Origin: JBGPTK01 sp963797765 | GTDB lineage: Bacteria > Acidobacteriota > Terriglobia > Acidiferrales > UBA7541 | DNA length: 64,000 nt | Assembly (NCBI GenBank): GCA_963797765.1 | Contig: CAWCQU010000002.1 | Coordinates: forward strand, 1,116,001-1,180,000 | Direction of reading: 5' to 3' | Shown: one piece after another, positions 26,222-35,821 of the stretch | Position numbering within the stretch: the first letter of the stretch is position 1 | Layout of the letters: each line of letters begins with the position of its first letter | Program-made: the position numbers and the translations under genes | Notes under the pieces: model-generated | Told to the model about the DNA's origin: nothing | Database searches by the model: none | The model's input: only the letters and a program-made list of their open reading frames with translations

Positions 26222-29221
26222 ATGCGCCTTTTCCGACTGCAAAGGGTCCTATTAACGGTATGCTGTGCCGCAATACTGTCCGGTTGCGGAGGAGGGGGCT
26301 CTTCCTCCTCATCGCCAACTGCACCGCCGCCAGTGATGGGCAGTTTTCATTTGACTCCTAGCCCAACTCAACTTGGATTGTTTCCCGGACAAAGTCAGCC
26401 CGCAGATGTGGGTGTAACCAGCGACGGCGGATTTCTAGGCACGGTGACCATCACGCTCAGCGGGTTGCCAGCGGGAGTAACCGTCACGCCCACCTCAGCG
26501 CAAGTGGCTGTGAGTGGTACGGCAAATTTCACGATCACTGCGGCTGCCAACGCGGCGATCGGGACGGCACAAATTCAATTCAATGGAGTTTCGGGGTCGC
26601 TGCAATCGTCAAATACGATTACGTTGATCGTGAACGCGCTTGCGACTCCGATTTCTCGTCCCTTTGTCACGGTTGGGGGTGGACTGGAAAGGGGATTTGT
26701 AGACGAATCTCGACATCTGCTCTATGCCAGCAATCTGGCACTGAATGAGATAGATGTGATTTCGACCGTCGACCTGGGCATACAAGCCCGCGTTCCGGTG
26801 CCCCAGCCGTTGGGAATCGATCAGATGCCTGATGGCAAAACCCTTGTGATTGGAACCTTTACGCAAGGAATCTATACGTTCGACGAAGATACGTTTGCAG
26901 TCACCCAGCACCTAGCGCCGAATCTACTCGACTCGTTCAATCTGAAAACAACCGTTGAATTGATAATGCCTGTTGCTATGGCGAACGGAAAAGTGTTGAT
27001 CATAGGGAAGGACGCAGGAATCTTTTCTGGTTTTGCGAAAGCGGGGCAACAAATCATCAAATGGGATTCCCAGGCGGATGTGTTTACCCAAGTTTCGCTC
27101 CCGGGGACAACTCCAGGTCAACCAATGGAGTTTCCGAATTTAAAGCGCAGTCAGGATCATAAGTGGGCGATGACCGGCCAGGGCCAGCTCTTTATCTATA
27201 GCTCCGATTCCGATTCATTCATTACGAAGTTTACCGTCCCCGCCGGTACGTTGGAAGATTTCGCGGTAGATCCGTCCGGAACGAAATTTGCCGCAGTAAC
27301 TCCACAAGCAGTAACACTTTACGATCGAAATTTGAACCTGCTAGGAAGCGTACAAACGAATACTGGAGTATTTGCGTATCTCAGCGCGCAGTTCAGCCAA
27401 GATGGATCGCGGCTCTTTTGGCTGCTTCTCGGCGAACAATCTGGCGGCGCAGTGGAGGATGTGATTGATGTCAACAATCTTAAAGAATTAGGCGGGGTAT
27501 CCGTCGCGTACGGAAGCGTGAACCAGTTTCTTATCCCGCTCTGGGTAGACAGTTCAAACCGCGCTTTCATAGCTGGTGCAGGTGGAATTGGAGCCTTAGA
27601 CTGCAATGTGCTCCGATCGGGCCCTCCTACGATTGCCTCTGATGCGTTCCCAGTTCCGAGCGGCGCGGTACTGAACACTCCAATTTCCGTGAAGTTTGAC
27701 ACTCCGGGAATTCCTGTTGGAACTGCAATCACATTTGGAGGGCAATTGGCGCAATTTGTATCTATGGGTCCCTCGAACAATCCACTGGTTGTCACAGCAC
27801 CTGCATCTGCCACTGCGGGGCCGATTGATCTGGTCCTGACTTTTCCGGATGGAGAAACCATAGTTGAGCCGCAGAGCTTCTCCTACGGTGTTGACGTCCT
27901 GGCCGCTTCTGCAACTCTTGCTGCGCCAACTGGAAATCCACAGGTCGTAATCTCTGGATTTGGGATTGTGGACAGTTCGCGAACCGCACCGTCTGTGAGC
28001 GTCAGTGGTCAGAGCGCCCCGAGTGTCTCACTCATTCAGTTATTGCCATCTGTAAACGTCTTACAGCAAATAGCTATCACATTGCCGAATTCCAGTCCGG
28101 GTCAAAAGGACATCGTCATAACAAATAATCTTGGTACTGGAACGTTGAAGAATGCGATTGAGTATATTCCGTCTGCCTCCATAATTCCGGCAGGCAATCT
28201 CCGTCAACTCTTATTTGATACACACAGGAATGTCCTTTACGCACTTCGAAGCAACGAAATCGATGTGCTAGACCCGAATACCCTGAACTGGGAGACACCC
28301 ATCCATCCGAATGGCACCGCCACTCCGGGATTCGTCTCGATGGCTTTGACACCGGACGGCAGCAAACTCTTGATTGTAGACGGCGCGAACAGCAATCTCA
28401 CAATCTTTAGCCCCGACAATGCTTTCACGAGCACAGTCACAACACTACCCGGCACATCAGCAGGGTTAGCGGTTACTAATACAGGCAAAGCATTTATCAC
28501 AAGTTCGCCTATGCCGATCGAATTTGATCTGACTACGCAGACGTTTAAGCTCCGCGGCAACTTCGAATTTGATTCCCTCCCGCAGTTTGCGGCTACGCCT
28601 GACGGAAGTCACTTAGTAGTCGCAAGCCTTTCGATCAGCGACGGACAACTTGGAGTTTGGGATAGTTCGACGGATCAGTTCACTTTCCAAGATATAACCG
28701 ACTACTTTTGGTCAGACGTTGCAATCTCTCCGGATGGGAGCAAATTTGCGGCTATCGAGAGTGCCTCCGACTTTCTTGGCGCAGTAATCAATTTCTACGA
28801 TCCTCAGCTTCACTTCCTGAACACGACAGTCTACCCAGACCTTGCACAACCTACTGGTGTGCCGGCCCTCGGAGCTATGTTTAGCTCCTCGGGAAAGACG
28901 CTTCTTCTCCCTTCTGCGGATTCCATTGATTTTTACGATCCAACAACCGGCCTTCTCCTGGGCAGGGTGCTCACTCCAGAAAAGATTCCAGATGTAGGCC
29001 TCCCCAACATCACTGGCGGAGCGATTGCGTTGAATCCGGGCGAAGATACAATTTACGCCATTTCCGTATCCGGATTGACAGTATTGAAACTTCCGACGCC
29101 GGCTGACCAAGTTGTCCCGCCGAAATGGCCATTTTCGGCCCGAAGCAACGAGACCCCGGCTGATTTGAGAGCTGGTTTGAGCGCCCTCAAATCTCTTCGA
29201 ATCGCAAAAGGCCACAAGTAG
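26222..29221 (+). CDS. Large surface lipoprotein with two beta-propeller regions
   Basis: 999 residues. A lipoprotein signal peptide (LLTVCCAAILSGC) puts the lipidated cysteine at 22, followed by a flexible GGGGSSSSS linker. Residues about 40-140 look like an Ig-like/BACON-type module (GTVTITLSGLPAGVTVTPTSA). Two sets of YVTN/WD40-like blades follow (about 150-470 and 655-970), recognisable by repeats such as HLLYASNLALNEIDVIS, PDGKTLVIG, TPDGSKLLIV and SPDGSKFAA. Between them are IPT/TIG-like strands (about 480-640). The end carries no anchoring motif. Such proteins face the cell surface and mediate binding; the ligand is unknown. It is inserted in the opposite orientation between ffh and rpsP. 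Confidence 0.82.
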   Translation: MRLFRLQRVLLTVCCAAILSGCGGGGSSSSSPTAPPPVMGSFHLTPSPTQLGLFPGQSQPADVGVTSDGGFLGTVTITLSGLPAGVTVTPTSAQVAVSGTANFTITAAANAAIGTAQIQFNGVSGSLQSSNTITLIVNALATPISRPFVTVGGGLERGFVDESRHLLYASNLALNEIDVISTVDLGIQARVPVPQPLGIDQMPDGKTLVIGTFTQGIYTFDEDTFAVTQHLAPNLLDSFNLKTTVELIMPVAMANGKVLIIGKDAGIFSGFAKAGQQIIKWDSQADVFTQVSLPGTTPGQPMEFPNLKRSQDHKWAMTGQGQLFIYSSDSDSFITKFTVPAGTLEDFAVDPSGTKFAAVTPQAVTLYDRNLNLLGSVQTNTGVFAYLSAQFSQDGSRLFWLLLGEQSGGAVEDVIDVNNLKELGGVSVAYGSVNQFLIPLWVDSSNRAFIAGAGGIGALDCNVLRSGPPTIASDAFPVPSGAVLNTPISVKFDTPGIPVGTAITFGGQLAQFVSMGPSNNPLVVTAPASATAGPIDLVLTFPDGETIVEPQSFSYGVDVLAASATLAAPTGNPQVVISGFGIVDSSRTAPSVSVSGQSAPSVSLIQLLPSVNVLQQIAITLPNSSPGQKDIVITNNLGTGTLKNAIEYIPSASIIPAGNLRQLLFDTHRNVLYALRSNEIDVLDPNTLNWETPIHPNGTATPGFVSMALTPDGSKLLIVDGANSNLTIFSPDNAFTSTVTTLPGTSAGLAVTNTGKAFITSSPMPIEFDLTTQTFKLRGNFEFDSLPQFAATPDGSHLVVASLSISDGQLGVWDSSTDQFTFQDITDYFWSDVAISPDGSKFAAIESASDFLGAVINFYDPQLHFLNTTVYPDLAQPTGVPALGAMFSSSGKTLLLPSADSIDFYDPTTGLLLGRVLTPEKIPDVGLPNITGGAIALNPGEDTIYAISVSGLTVLKLPTPADQVVPPKWPFSARSNETPADLRAGLSALKSLRIAKGHK

Positions 29222-29248
29222 CTACCGGTATTCGTCAATGATTGTGAA

Positions 29249-30589
29249 TTATTGTTGGGCGGGGAGCTTGCCGATGCCTCGCATTTTGCCTGTGGCCATT
29301 TTGCCGTATTGCTTGATCATTTTGCGCATGTCAGCGTATTGGTGGAGAACCTGGTTCACTTCCTGGACGGTGGTGCCGCTGCCACGGGCGATTCGTTTGC
29401 GGCGCTTGCCGTCGATCAGGTTGTGATCGGAACGCTCGGCGGCGGTCATGGAATTGATGATGGCTTCGACGGAACGGAGGCGTTTCTCGTCGACTTGCGT
29501 GTCTTTGGGAATTTTGGCGAAGGGACCTACTTTTGGCAACATTCCCAGCAGGGATTCTAAAGAACCCATTTTGCGGAGCTGGCGCAATTGATCGCGAAAG
29601 TCTTCGAGCGTGAAATCGTCCTGGCGAAGTTTGCGTTCTAGCTCGCGGGCCTGTTTTTCGTCGACGTGCTGTTGGGCTTTTTCGATCAGGGTTAAGACGT
29701 CGCCCATTCCGAGAATGCGGGAGACGATTCGATCGGGATAGAAAGGCTCGATGGCGTCATATTTTTCGCCTACGCCGACAAACTTTACGGGGGCGCCAGT
29801 TACCTTGCGGATAGAAAGGGCAGCGCCGCCACGGGCGTCACCATCCAACTTGGTAAGTACTACACCTGTAATACCCAGCCGTTTGTGGAATTCTCCGGCG
29901 GACCTTACTGCGTCCTGGCCAATCATTGCGTCGGCTACGAATAGGATTTCGGCTGGTGCGAGTTCGCGCTTCAGCTCGCCGAGCTCGGACATCAATTCGT
30001 CGTCGATGTGGAGACGGCCAGCGGTGTCGACCAGGATTACGTCGCAGGCTGCTAATTTGGCTTCGCGCACCGCTCCGCGGACGATTTCAAGGGGCTTGTT
30101 CGTGCCTGTGCCGGGCCAGAGAGGAGTGCCAGTGGCCTTGGCGACCTGTGCCAACTGTTCACGGGCAGCGGGCCGGTAGACGTCAGTAGAAACTAGGATT
30201 GGGCGGTGGCCATGTTCTGAGAGCCATTTGCCCAATTTGCCCGTAGTGGTGGTCTTGCCGGCGCCTTGCAGACCCACGAGCAGCCAAACGGATGGGGGGC
30301 GGGAAGCGAATTGCGGCTTGGCTTCGCGGCCCAGGAGATCGGCCAATTCGTCGCGAACGATTTTCACTACTTGCTGATCGGGAGAAAGCTGGAGCATTAC
30401 TTCCGCGCCGACGGCTTTGGCTTTGATGTGCTCGATCAGTTCGTCGACGACGGCGAGGTTGACGTCGCCATCGAGCATGGCTTCGCGGATCTGGCCTAGA
30501 GCGGCTTCGAGGTGCTCGTCGGTGAGCTTTCCCTGGCCGCGGAGGTTCTTGAAGACGCGTTGGAGTTTGTCAGTTAAATTTTCAAACAT
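29249..30589 (-). CDS. ffh: Signal recognition particle protein Ffh (SRP54)
   Basis: 446 residues. The N-domain is followed by the G-domain GTPase with GLQGAGKTTTTGKLGKWL (P-loop, about 107), DVYRPAAREQL, DTAGRLHIDDELMSEL and TKLDGDARGGAAL (G4), then the Met-rich M-domain (about 325-446) with MGSLESLLGMLPKVG and RGSGTTVQEVNQVL. It targets nascent membrane proteins to FtsY/SecYEG, together with YidC encoded at 36742. Full family length. The start is the ATG at 30589. Confidence 0.98.
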   Translation of the reverse strand: MFENLTDKLQRVFKNLRGQGKLTDEHLEAALGQIREAMLDGDVNLAVVDELIEHIKAKAVGAEVMLQLSPDQQVVKIVRDELADLLGREAKPQFASRPPSVWLLVGLQGAGKTTTTGKLGKWLSEHGHRPILVSTDVYRPAAREQLAQVAKATGTPLWPGTGTNKPLEIVRGAVREAKLAACDVILVDTAGRLHIDDELMSELGELKRELAPAEILFVADAMIGQDAVRSAGEFHKRLGITGVVLTKLDGDARGGAALSIRKVTGAPVKFVGVGEKYDAIEPFYPDRIVSRILGMGDVLTLIEKAQQHVDEKQARELERKLRQDDFTLEDFRDQLRQLRKMGSLESLLGMLPKVGPFAKIPKDTQVDEKRLRSVEAIINSMTAAERSDHNLIDGKRRKRIARGSGTTVQEVNQVLHQYADMRKMIKQYGKMATGKMRGIGKLPAQQ

Positions 30590-30998
30590 TGTGGGGCGCC
30601 ATTCATTTCGGCCAAGATTGCCGGTTTACAGTTCCAAGGATGCTTTGCCGATTCCACATTGCATCACGCGCGTGCTGACAAATTTCATTGTAGGCGAGGC
30701 ATCCAATACCGTCAACGCAGGTTAACAGGTTGCGGAAAAAGTCGAGAATTGACTCTCCGGTGGAAGGGCACTCCAGATGAACCATGGAGAAATTCCCCAC
30801 TTCTCAAGTATCAGGGGCTTTCTCTGGATTCCTCGCCCACAAAACGGGCTCGGAATGACCACAAATTGGATTATTCCGCAGCCTGTTATGAGAGTTCGGC
30901 CAGGTTCTTAGACTCCGCGCCAGTTTGACTCGCGCTCGCGCGCACACTTAATATGAGTCGACTACTTCAGAGAACTGATCGCAAAGGGATTCCGGAAT
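30590..30998. other. 409-bp region upstream of ffh with a palindromic repeat
   Basis: Divergent promoter region of ffh and a small plus-strand gene. A palindromic element lies at 30826-30860. No tRNA, SRP RNA or other RNA gene was recognised. Short ORFs here have no support. Confidence 0.5.
30826..30860. repeat. Palindromic repeat of the GGATTCCTCG...CGGAATGACC type
   Basis: GGATTCCTCGCCC and GGGCTCGGAATGACC flank a short AT-rich loop. The outer halves are complementary apart from small offsets. It belongs to the same family as the elements at 24269-24322, 24451-24505, 51022 and 51865. Confidence 0.6.
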
Positions 30999-31223
30999 AT
31001 GGCCGGCCACAATGATGGGTTCGAGCAGGACACCGATTCCGGACGCGCCGCTAAGCCTGGAAGTGCTGAAGTGTCTGCCGAGAGTCCCATCGAAAAACCA
31101 GCAACCGGGGTTTCCAAGAACGTTGGTCCCGCCCCGGCTCGGCTCAACGGCAGAGTGATTGTCGAATTTGCTGCGATGGCTGTGGCGATTGCCGCGATTG
31201 CCTATCTATATTTTCACCACTAG
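30999..31223 (+). CDS. Small hypothetical protein with one C-terminal transmembrane helix
   Basis: 74 residues: a hydrophilic, Glu/Ala/Pro-rich cytoplasmic stretch (1-48) followed by RVIVEFAAMAVAIAAIAYLYFHH, a single membrane anchor ending two residues from the stop (tail-anchored topology). No family recognised and no strong ribosome-binding site, but the clean topology argues for a real gene. Confidence 0.5.
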   Translation: MAGHNDGFEQDTDSGRAAKPGSAEVSAESPIEKPATGVSKNVGPAPARLNGRVIVEFAAMAVAIAAIAYLYFHH

Positions 31224-31532
31224 CATGCCATTTCTCGCCGAGCTGTTTTCTGAAACAGAGTAGGGGAGCCGAGTTTTCAGCGGATGGGACGGTAGATCAG
31301 GCCGATGACGATTCCCACGGCAATTCGCCGGCGGACGCGAGCCTAGTCGGCGGAATCCATATTGACCTTCGGAAATCGAAAAGCGCGTGCGGCAAAGACT
31401 GGGATTGCCCCGCGCTCATTCCTCCGTGGGTAACTGGCGAGGAGTTGGAGGCGACCAACTTGCTTTTCGCCGCGATTACTACGGAGTGATATCTCAAATT
31501 TTTGTAACTCAAGAGCTATGTGGTCCTCGCGA

Positions 31533-31559
31533 AGGGCGCGGCTGAAGCCGGCCCCTACA
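31533..31559. repeat. 27-bp dispersed palindromic repeat, copy 2
   Basis: Identical over 27 bases to 16871-16897, in the same orientation, with the stem CGGCTGAAGCCG. Located between a small membrane-protein gene and the kinase gene, so intergenic like the first copy. Confidence 0.7.
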
Positions 31560-31573
31560 AGGTCAATTACAAG

Positions 31574-31609
31574 GGCAAGTGCAACGGCAAATGCAACGGC
31601 AAATGCGGC
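31574..31609. repeat. Three tandem copies of a 12-bp unit
   Basis: GGCAAGTGCAAC, GGCAAATGCAAC and GGCAAATGCGGC follow one another directly. Only 17 bp further on is the -35 of the kinase promoter, so copy-number variation could affect its activity. Confidence 0.7.
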
Positions 31610-31625
31610 ATTGAAGTTAGACTCG

Positions 31626-31654
31626 TTGACTTGACGATACAAGGAACCTAACAT
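31626..31654 (+). promoter_or_regulatory. Sigma-70-like promoter of the kinase gene, implying a leaderless or near-leaderless mRNA
   Basis: TTGACT (31626-31631), 17-bp spacer, TAACAT (31649-31654). The -10 ends only 8 bases before the ATG at 31663, so transcription would start at or within a few bases of the start codon. No ribosome-binding site is visible, which agrees with leaderless translation. Confidence 0.5.
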
Positions 31655-31662
31655 CGGGGCAC

Positions 31663-34360
31663 ATGGCTGGCTCGGACTCCCTGATCGGCAAGACGATTTC
31701 TCACTACCGCATCACTGAGAAACTGGGTGGCGGCGGAATGGGAGTGGTGTACAAGGCGCAAGACTTGCGCCTGGACCGATTTGTGGCGTTGAAGTTTCTG
31801 CCGAAGGAAGTTTCCAGCGATCCACAGGCCCTGAGCCGTTTTCGGCGTGAAGCCAAAGCCGCTTCTTCCCTGAATCATCCCAATATCTGCACAATTTATG
31901 ACGTGGGCGAAGAAGATGGACAGGCATTTATTGTGATGGAGTGCCTGGAAGGGACCACGCTGAGGCACCGCATCAGCGGGCGGGCGATGGACTTGGAAAC
32001 GCTGCTTTCCCTGGCGATTGAAATGGCCGACGCTTTGGATGCCGCGCACGCCGAGGGGATCATTCACCGCGACATCAAGCCTGCCAATATTTTTATCACC
32101 AAGCGAGGCCACGCGAAGATTTTGGATTTTGGTCTGGCGAAAGTTGGGACTCCGCGTTGATGGCGTTTCCGCGCTGCCGACAGCGACCGCGGAAGAATTT
32201 CTGACCAGTCCGGGAAGCGCGGTGGGAACGGTTTCGTATATGTCTCCGGAGCAGGTGCGCGGGAAGGAACTGGATGCGCGGACGGACATTTTTTCGCTCG
32301 GCGTGGTGCTGTATGAGATGGCCACGGGCGCGCTGCCATTTCGCGGAGACACTTCGGGAATTATTTTCGAGGCGATCCTGAACCGGGAGCCGGTGGCGCC
32401 GGTGCGATTGAATCCCGACCTGCCGGCGAGGCTCGAGGAAATTATCAACCGGGCGCTGGAGAAAGACCGCACCCTGCGCTACCAGCACGCCTCCGACCTG
32501 TTTGCAGACTTGCAACGGCTGCGCCGCGACAGCAGCTCCGGACGATTGCCCGCGCAATCGCCGGCGCCATCGGAAACGTCGGAATCGAAAACGGAACCGG
32601 CGGCCGGGAGCGGGGCCCAAAAACCGTCCAGACGGAGCGCCTATTATGTGGCCGCCGTCGTTCTGGCGCTTGCGATTTTGGTGGGCGCGGCGCTGCTGCT
32701 TCGCCGATCGTCGCGCAGCAATGTTCCAGCCAGCAAGGAATGGCAGCAACTCACATTCTTTACGGATTCCGCGGTGTACCCGGCGATCTCTCCGGACGGT
32801 CGGATGCTGGCCTTCATCCGTGGGACGGATTCCTTTCTTGGATTCGGCGAGCTTTATGTGAAATTCCTACCGGATGGCCAGCCGGTGCAAGTGACACACG
32901 ATTCAAGGCAGAAACTGGCTCCCGCGTTTACTCCGGATAGTTCGCGGATTGACTACGGATTATTTGCGCCGTGGGAGACTTGGGAAGTGCCGGTTTTGGG
33001 CGGCGAGCCTCACTTGCTGTTCCCGAACTCTTCGTCGTTGACCTGGATCGGCGATGGCAAGCATCCGCTTTTCTCCGAGATCAAAGAAGGGTTGCACATG
33101 GCGGTGGTGACCACCGACCAGGGCCGGGGAAACAGCCGCGACGTCTATGTCCCCGCGAACCAGCGCGGAATGGCTCACCATTCCTATCTTTCGCCGGACG
33201 GCAAATGGGTGCTGATCGTGGAAATGGACAGCCGCGGCGATCTTCTGCCGTGCCGGATTGTTCCGTTCCAAGGCGGCGGTGGACAAGTGCGCGTTGTAGG
33301 CCCACCTGACCGCACCTGTCTCGCCGGCGCGTGGTCTCCCGATGGGAAATCATTTTTCCTGAGTGCCTGGACGGACTCATTTCATATCTGGAGGCAAGGC
33401 TTTCCCGACGGGGAACCGGAGCAAGTGACGTTCGGTCCCACATCGCAAGAGGGCATCGCCATCGCCGCGGACGGCCGATCGATCATTACATCCGTCGGCT
33501 CGCAGGATAGCAGCGCGTGGATTCACGATTCCGATGGCGACCACCAGGTTTCGGCGGAAGGAAATAGCGGAGCGCCTTTATTTTCCCCGGATGGAAAGCT
33601 GCTGTACTTCCTGCTGGAGAACGGGCGAACCCAGGACGACGAACTTTGGGTGAAAGATTTAGCCAGCGGAAAATCGGAATGCGTGCTGCCGGGTTATTCC
33701 ATGGGCGAATATTCGATTTCCAAGGATGGCAAGCAAGTGGCGTTCGTGCGGTTTGACGAGCATGGCCGCTCCAGCCTTTGGATTGCGCCCACCAATCGCC
33801 GCTCTTCCCCGGTGCGGATCTCGTCGTCGGAAGGCGAAGATTCCGTCAGGTTTCTTCCCGGCGGAGACCTGATCGTTCGCGCGCTGGAAGGCGGGTCGAA
33901 TTTTCTCTATCGTATGAAAGCAGACGGCTCTTCGCGGACCAAGATTATTTCGCAGCCTGTTCTCGACGTGTTCGGAGTTTCACCGGACGGCCGATGGGTG
34001 GCTGCGGGAGTTCCGGACCCCGACCCGGAACACACGGTTGCCGTCAAGGCGTTTGCGGTGGACGGCAGCAAGGAAGAGAAAATCTGCGTGGGATTTTGCT
34101 ATCTCTATTGGGACGTCACGGGGAAATTCGCGTTGCTCTATTTTCAGCGGCAGCGCGATGTCACCTACGTGGTTCCTACGCTGCAGGATTCGGGATTGCC
34201 AAAACTGCCACCCGGCGGAATAGCCGCCACGGATGATATGAAAGGTGTGAAATCCGCGGCGGTGATTCCCTCGCTCGTGAAATCCGCGTTGAGCCCGTCG
34301 GTATACGCCTTCACCCGGCTGATTACCCGGCGCAACCTGTATCGCATCCCGTTGCCGTGA
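31663..34360 (+). CDS. Ser/Thr protein kinase fused to a TolB-like beta-propeller (single-base frameshift near 32143)
   Basis: Two frames together encode a PknB-like receptor kinase of about 899 residues. Frame A (31663-32160) holds the kinase N-lobe and catalytic loop: KLGGGGMGVVYKAQD (Gly loop), ALKFLP (Lys), HRDIKPANIF (HRD) and DFGLAK (DFG). Frame B continues from KLGLRVDGVS to 34360 with GTVSYMSPEQVRG (activation-segment end), DIFSLGVVLYEM, a Pro-rich linker, one transmembrane helix (AYYVAAVVLALAILVGAALLL, about 330) and an extracytoplasmic WD40/TolB propeller (AISPDGRMLAF, SPDGKWVLI, SPDGKLLYF). One extra base (G at about 32143) separates the frames. The protein would sense envelope ligands and phosphorylate cytoplasmic targets. 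Confidence 0.85.
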
Positions 34361-35641
34361 TCCGATTCGCACTTACACCACCTTCAGAAACGCCTTTCAT
34401 AATTTTCCACCACCTTGAAACCTTGATTCCGCAACGCTCCAGCTATTTGATTTGGTTCGCACGAGTCGTGACGCATAGACGGTCGTGCAACTAGGTACGG
34501 TATTCCCTTCGCGGCATTATTAAATCCATTGATAGTTCGCTTGAGATAGACGTTTCCACCCCGGTTGTAGATCGTCGTGATCGGCATAAACCGCAAATGA
34601 TTGGGATATCGGAGGATTTAAAGAGAAAGTCGTTATCGCATCCTCGCTCAAGACTACACGAAGCAATCTTCGACTTCCAGTTGCCCATGGCGCTGGGTAT
34701 TGATGCGTGGTAGTGCTGCATCAGCGATGGTTAAACCACCCTCGAGTAAATCTCTGATCTCTCTATTCGAGGAAGCTAGTTCCACTGTTGTGCCTTCCTC
34801 GCCAGGCGTCAGGAGCAGAACCTCTTCTCCGCCGATTCTGGCAGTCGAGAGAAAATCAGCGCTCTAGTGCTAATCAACTAAAATCTGACGCTTTCTCTGG
34901 CGCTGGATTCTGTACATCAAGGTGGGCAATTTTCGGATGATCCCGGAATTAACGAAAGCTCAGCTCTTCGAGCAGCATTTAATCAAACCCTCTGGTTCAA
35001 ATACCATTTCAGTCCGATGAACGCAGCGATGCCGTCCGCGAATTGACCTCGCTTTACTTTGCGCCAAGGGACGCAAGTGCTGGTAGACCGCTTCCAAGTG
35101 TGGGATACCAGTTTCGTCTTTAACATCAGTGAGTTCCTTCAACTGTGGCACTGCCATTCTTAGAGCTGCTTCGAATTTTTCTCAGAGGCGCCTTTCGCTG
35201 GCATCGAAGTCCTGGGAACTCTCTCAAGATAAACTTACCGTAAGGATCCAGGATCCCGGTCAGGATCGGCTCTCAGGTGGCGCAAGATTGCTGGTAACAA
35301 ACGTAGTTAACTTGCCATTACAACTCGAAAAATCTGCTCAGTGTAGGATTCGGCAGAATGAGGTCCGAAGGCCGACTACTTCAGCACTAGGCCGATCTAA
35401 AATCTCAACGTCGCCTTGTGACTACTCGTATGCTAATACGCTTGCCTCTTCGCACCCGCAGTGCTTTGGTAATTTGGAGCGGCCCCTATAGGCACTTCCG
35501 CAGTGGAACTTCCAATTCTCCCACAGAATTGCCGCTTGTTTATGTCCAGCCTCGTACCAGCGCTGTTCAGCCCAGTCAACGATGGCTACTTCAAACCAGT
35601 AATGTATTTGAGACAGAGCCACCGTCCTTCGGCTACTCTTA
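34361..35641. other. 1.28-kb stretch without an intact gene, probably decayed coding DNA
   Basis: No frame longer than about 135 codons and none with a recognisable domain. Base composition is visibly more AT-rich than in flanking genes. A minus-strand open stretch (34654-34863) reads like real protein sequence but lacks a start. I looked for DnaA boxes because oriC often lies upstream of rpmH and found only weak matches (for example TTTTCCACC at 34401-34409). Confidence 0.5.
34654..34863 (-). pseudogene. Gene remnant of unknown family
   Basis: A stop-free run of 69 codons bounded upstream by TAG (34864-34866) and ending in TAG at 34654-34656. Its translation is protein-like (ARIGGEEVLLLTPGEEGTT, then ASSNREIRDLLEGGLTIADAA) with alternating strands and helices, but it has no ATG, GTG or TTG near its beginning. 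It probably represents the C-terminal end of a gene whose upstream half has degenerated. The EEVLLL stretch slightly recalls Phd/YefM-type antitoxins; this is not enough for an assignment. Confidence 0.3.
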
Positions 35642-35670
35642 TTGACCGGGTTGCGCTGGTCGACTAAACT
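35642..35670 (+). promoter_or_regulatory. Sigma-70-like promoter of the rpmH operon
   Basis: TTGACC (35642-35647), 17-bp spacer, TAAACT (35665-35670). It is the only good match between the gene-poor region and rpmH and would give a leader of about 145 nt. Confidence 0.6.
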
Positions 35671-35821
35671 GCTTGTTTCGCTTAGGCTCGATGGAGCGGA
35701 CTGAGTGCATGCGCCACGCATCGCTCGAACGGCGTTCCGCGCCTGTCGGCATCCTGGGCGTCGAGGTTCGGATCGTGAATACGCCGACGCGCCACTATGA
35801 AGATTCGAAGGAGAGAGACAG

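Larger units (their letters stand above)
31224..31662. other. 439-bp gap with repeats before the kinase gene
   Basis: Contains copy 2 of the 27-bp repeat (31533), a 12-bp tandem repeat (31574-31609) and the kinase promoter (31626-31654). A minus-strand frame of about 100 residues runs through the repeats and is judged not to be a gene. Confidence 0.5.

Noticed and set aside
31343..31654. Minus-strand ORF of 103 codons upstream of the kinase
   Set aside because: It runs through the 27-bp and 12-bp repeats and the promoter; the Ala/Val-rich segment is the translation of the tandem repeat.
34361..35821. oriC upstream of rpmH
   Set aside because: No consensus DnaA boxes, only weak matches; no dnaA gene nearby and no clear AT-rich unwinding region.
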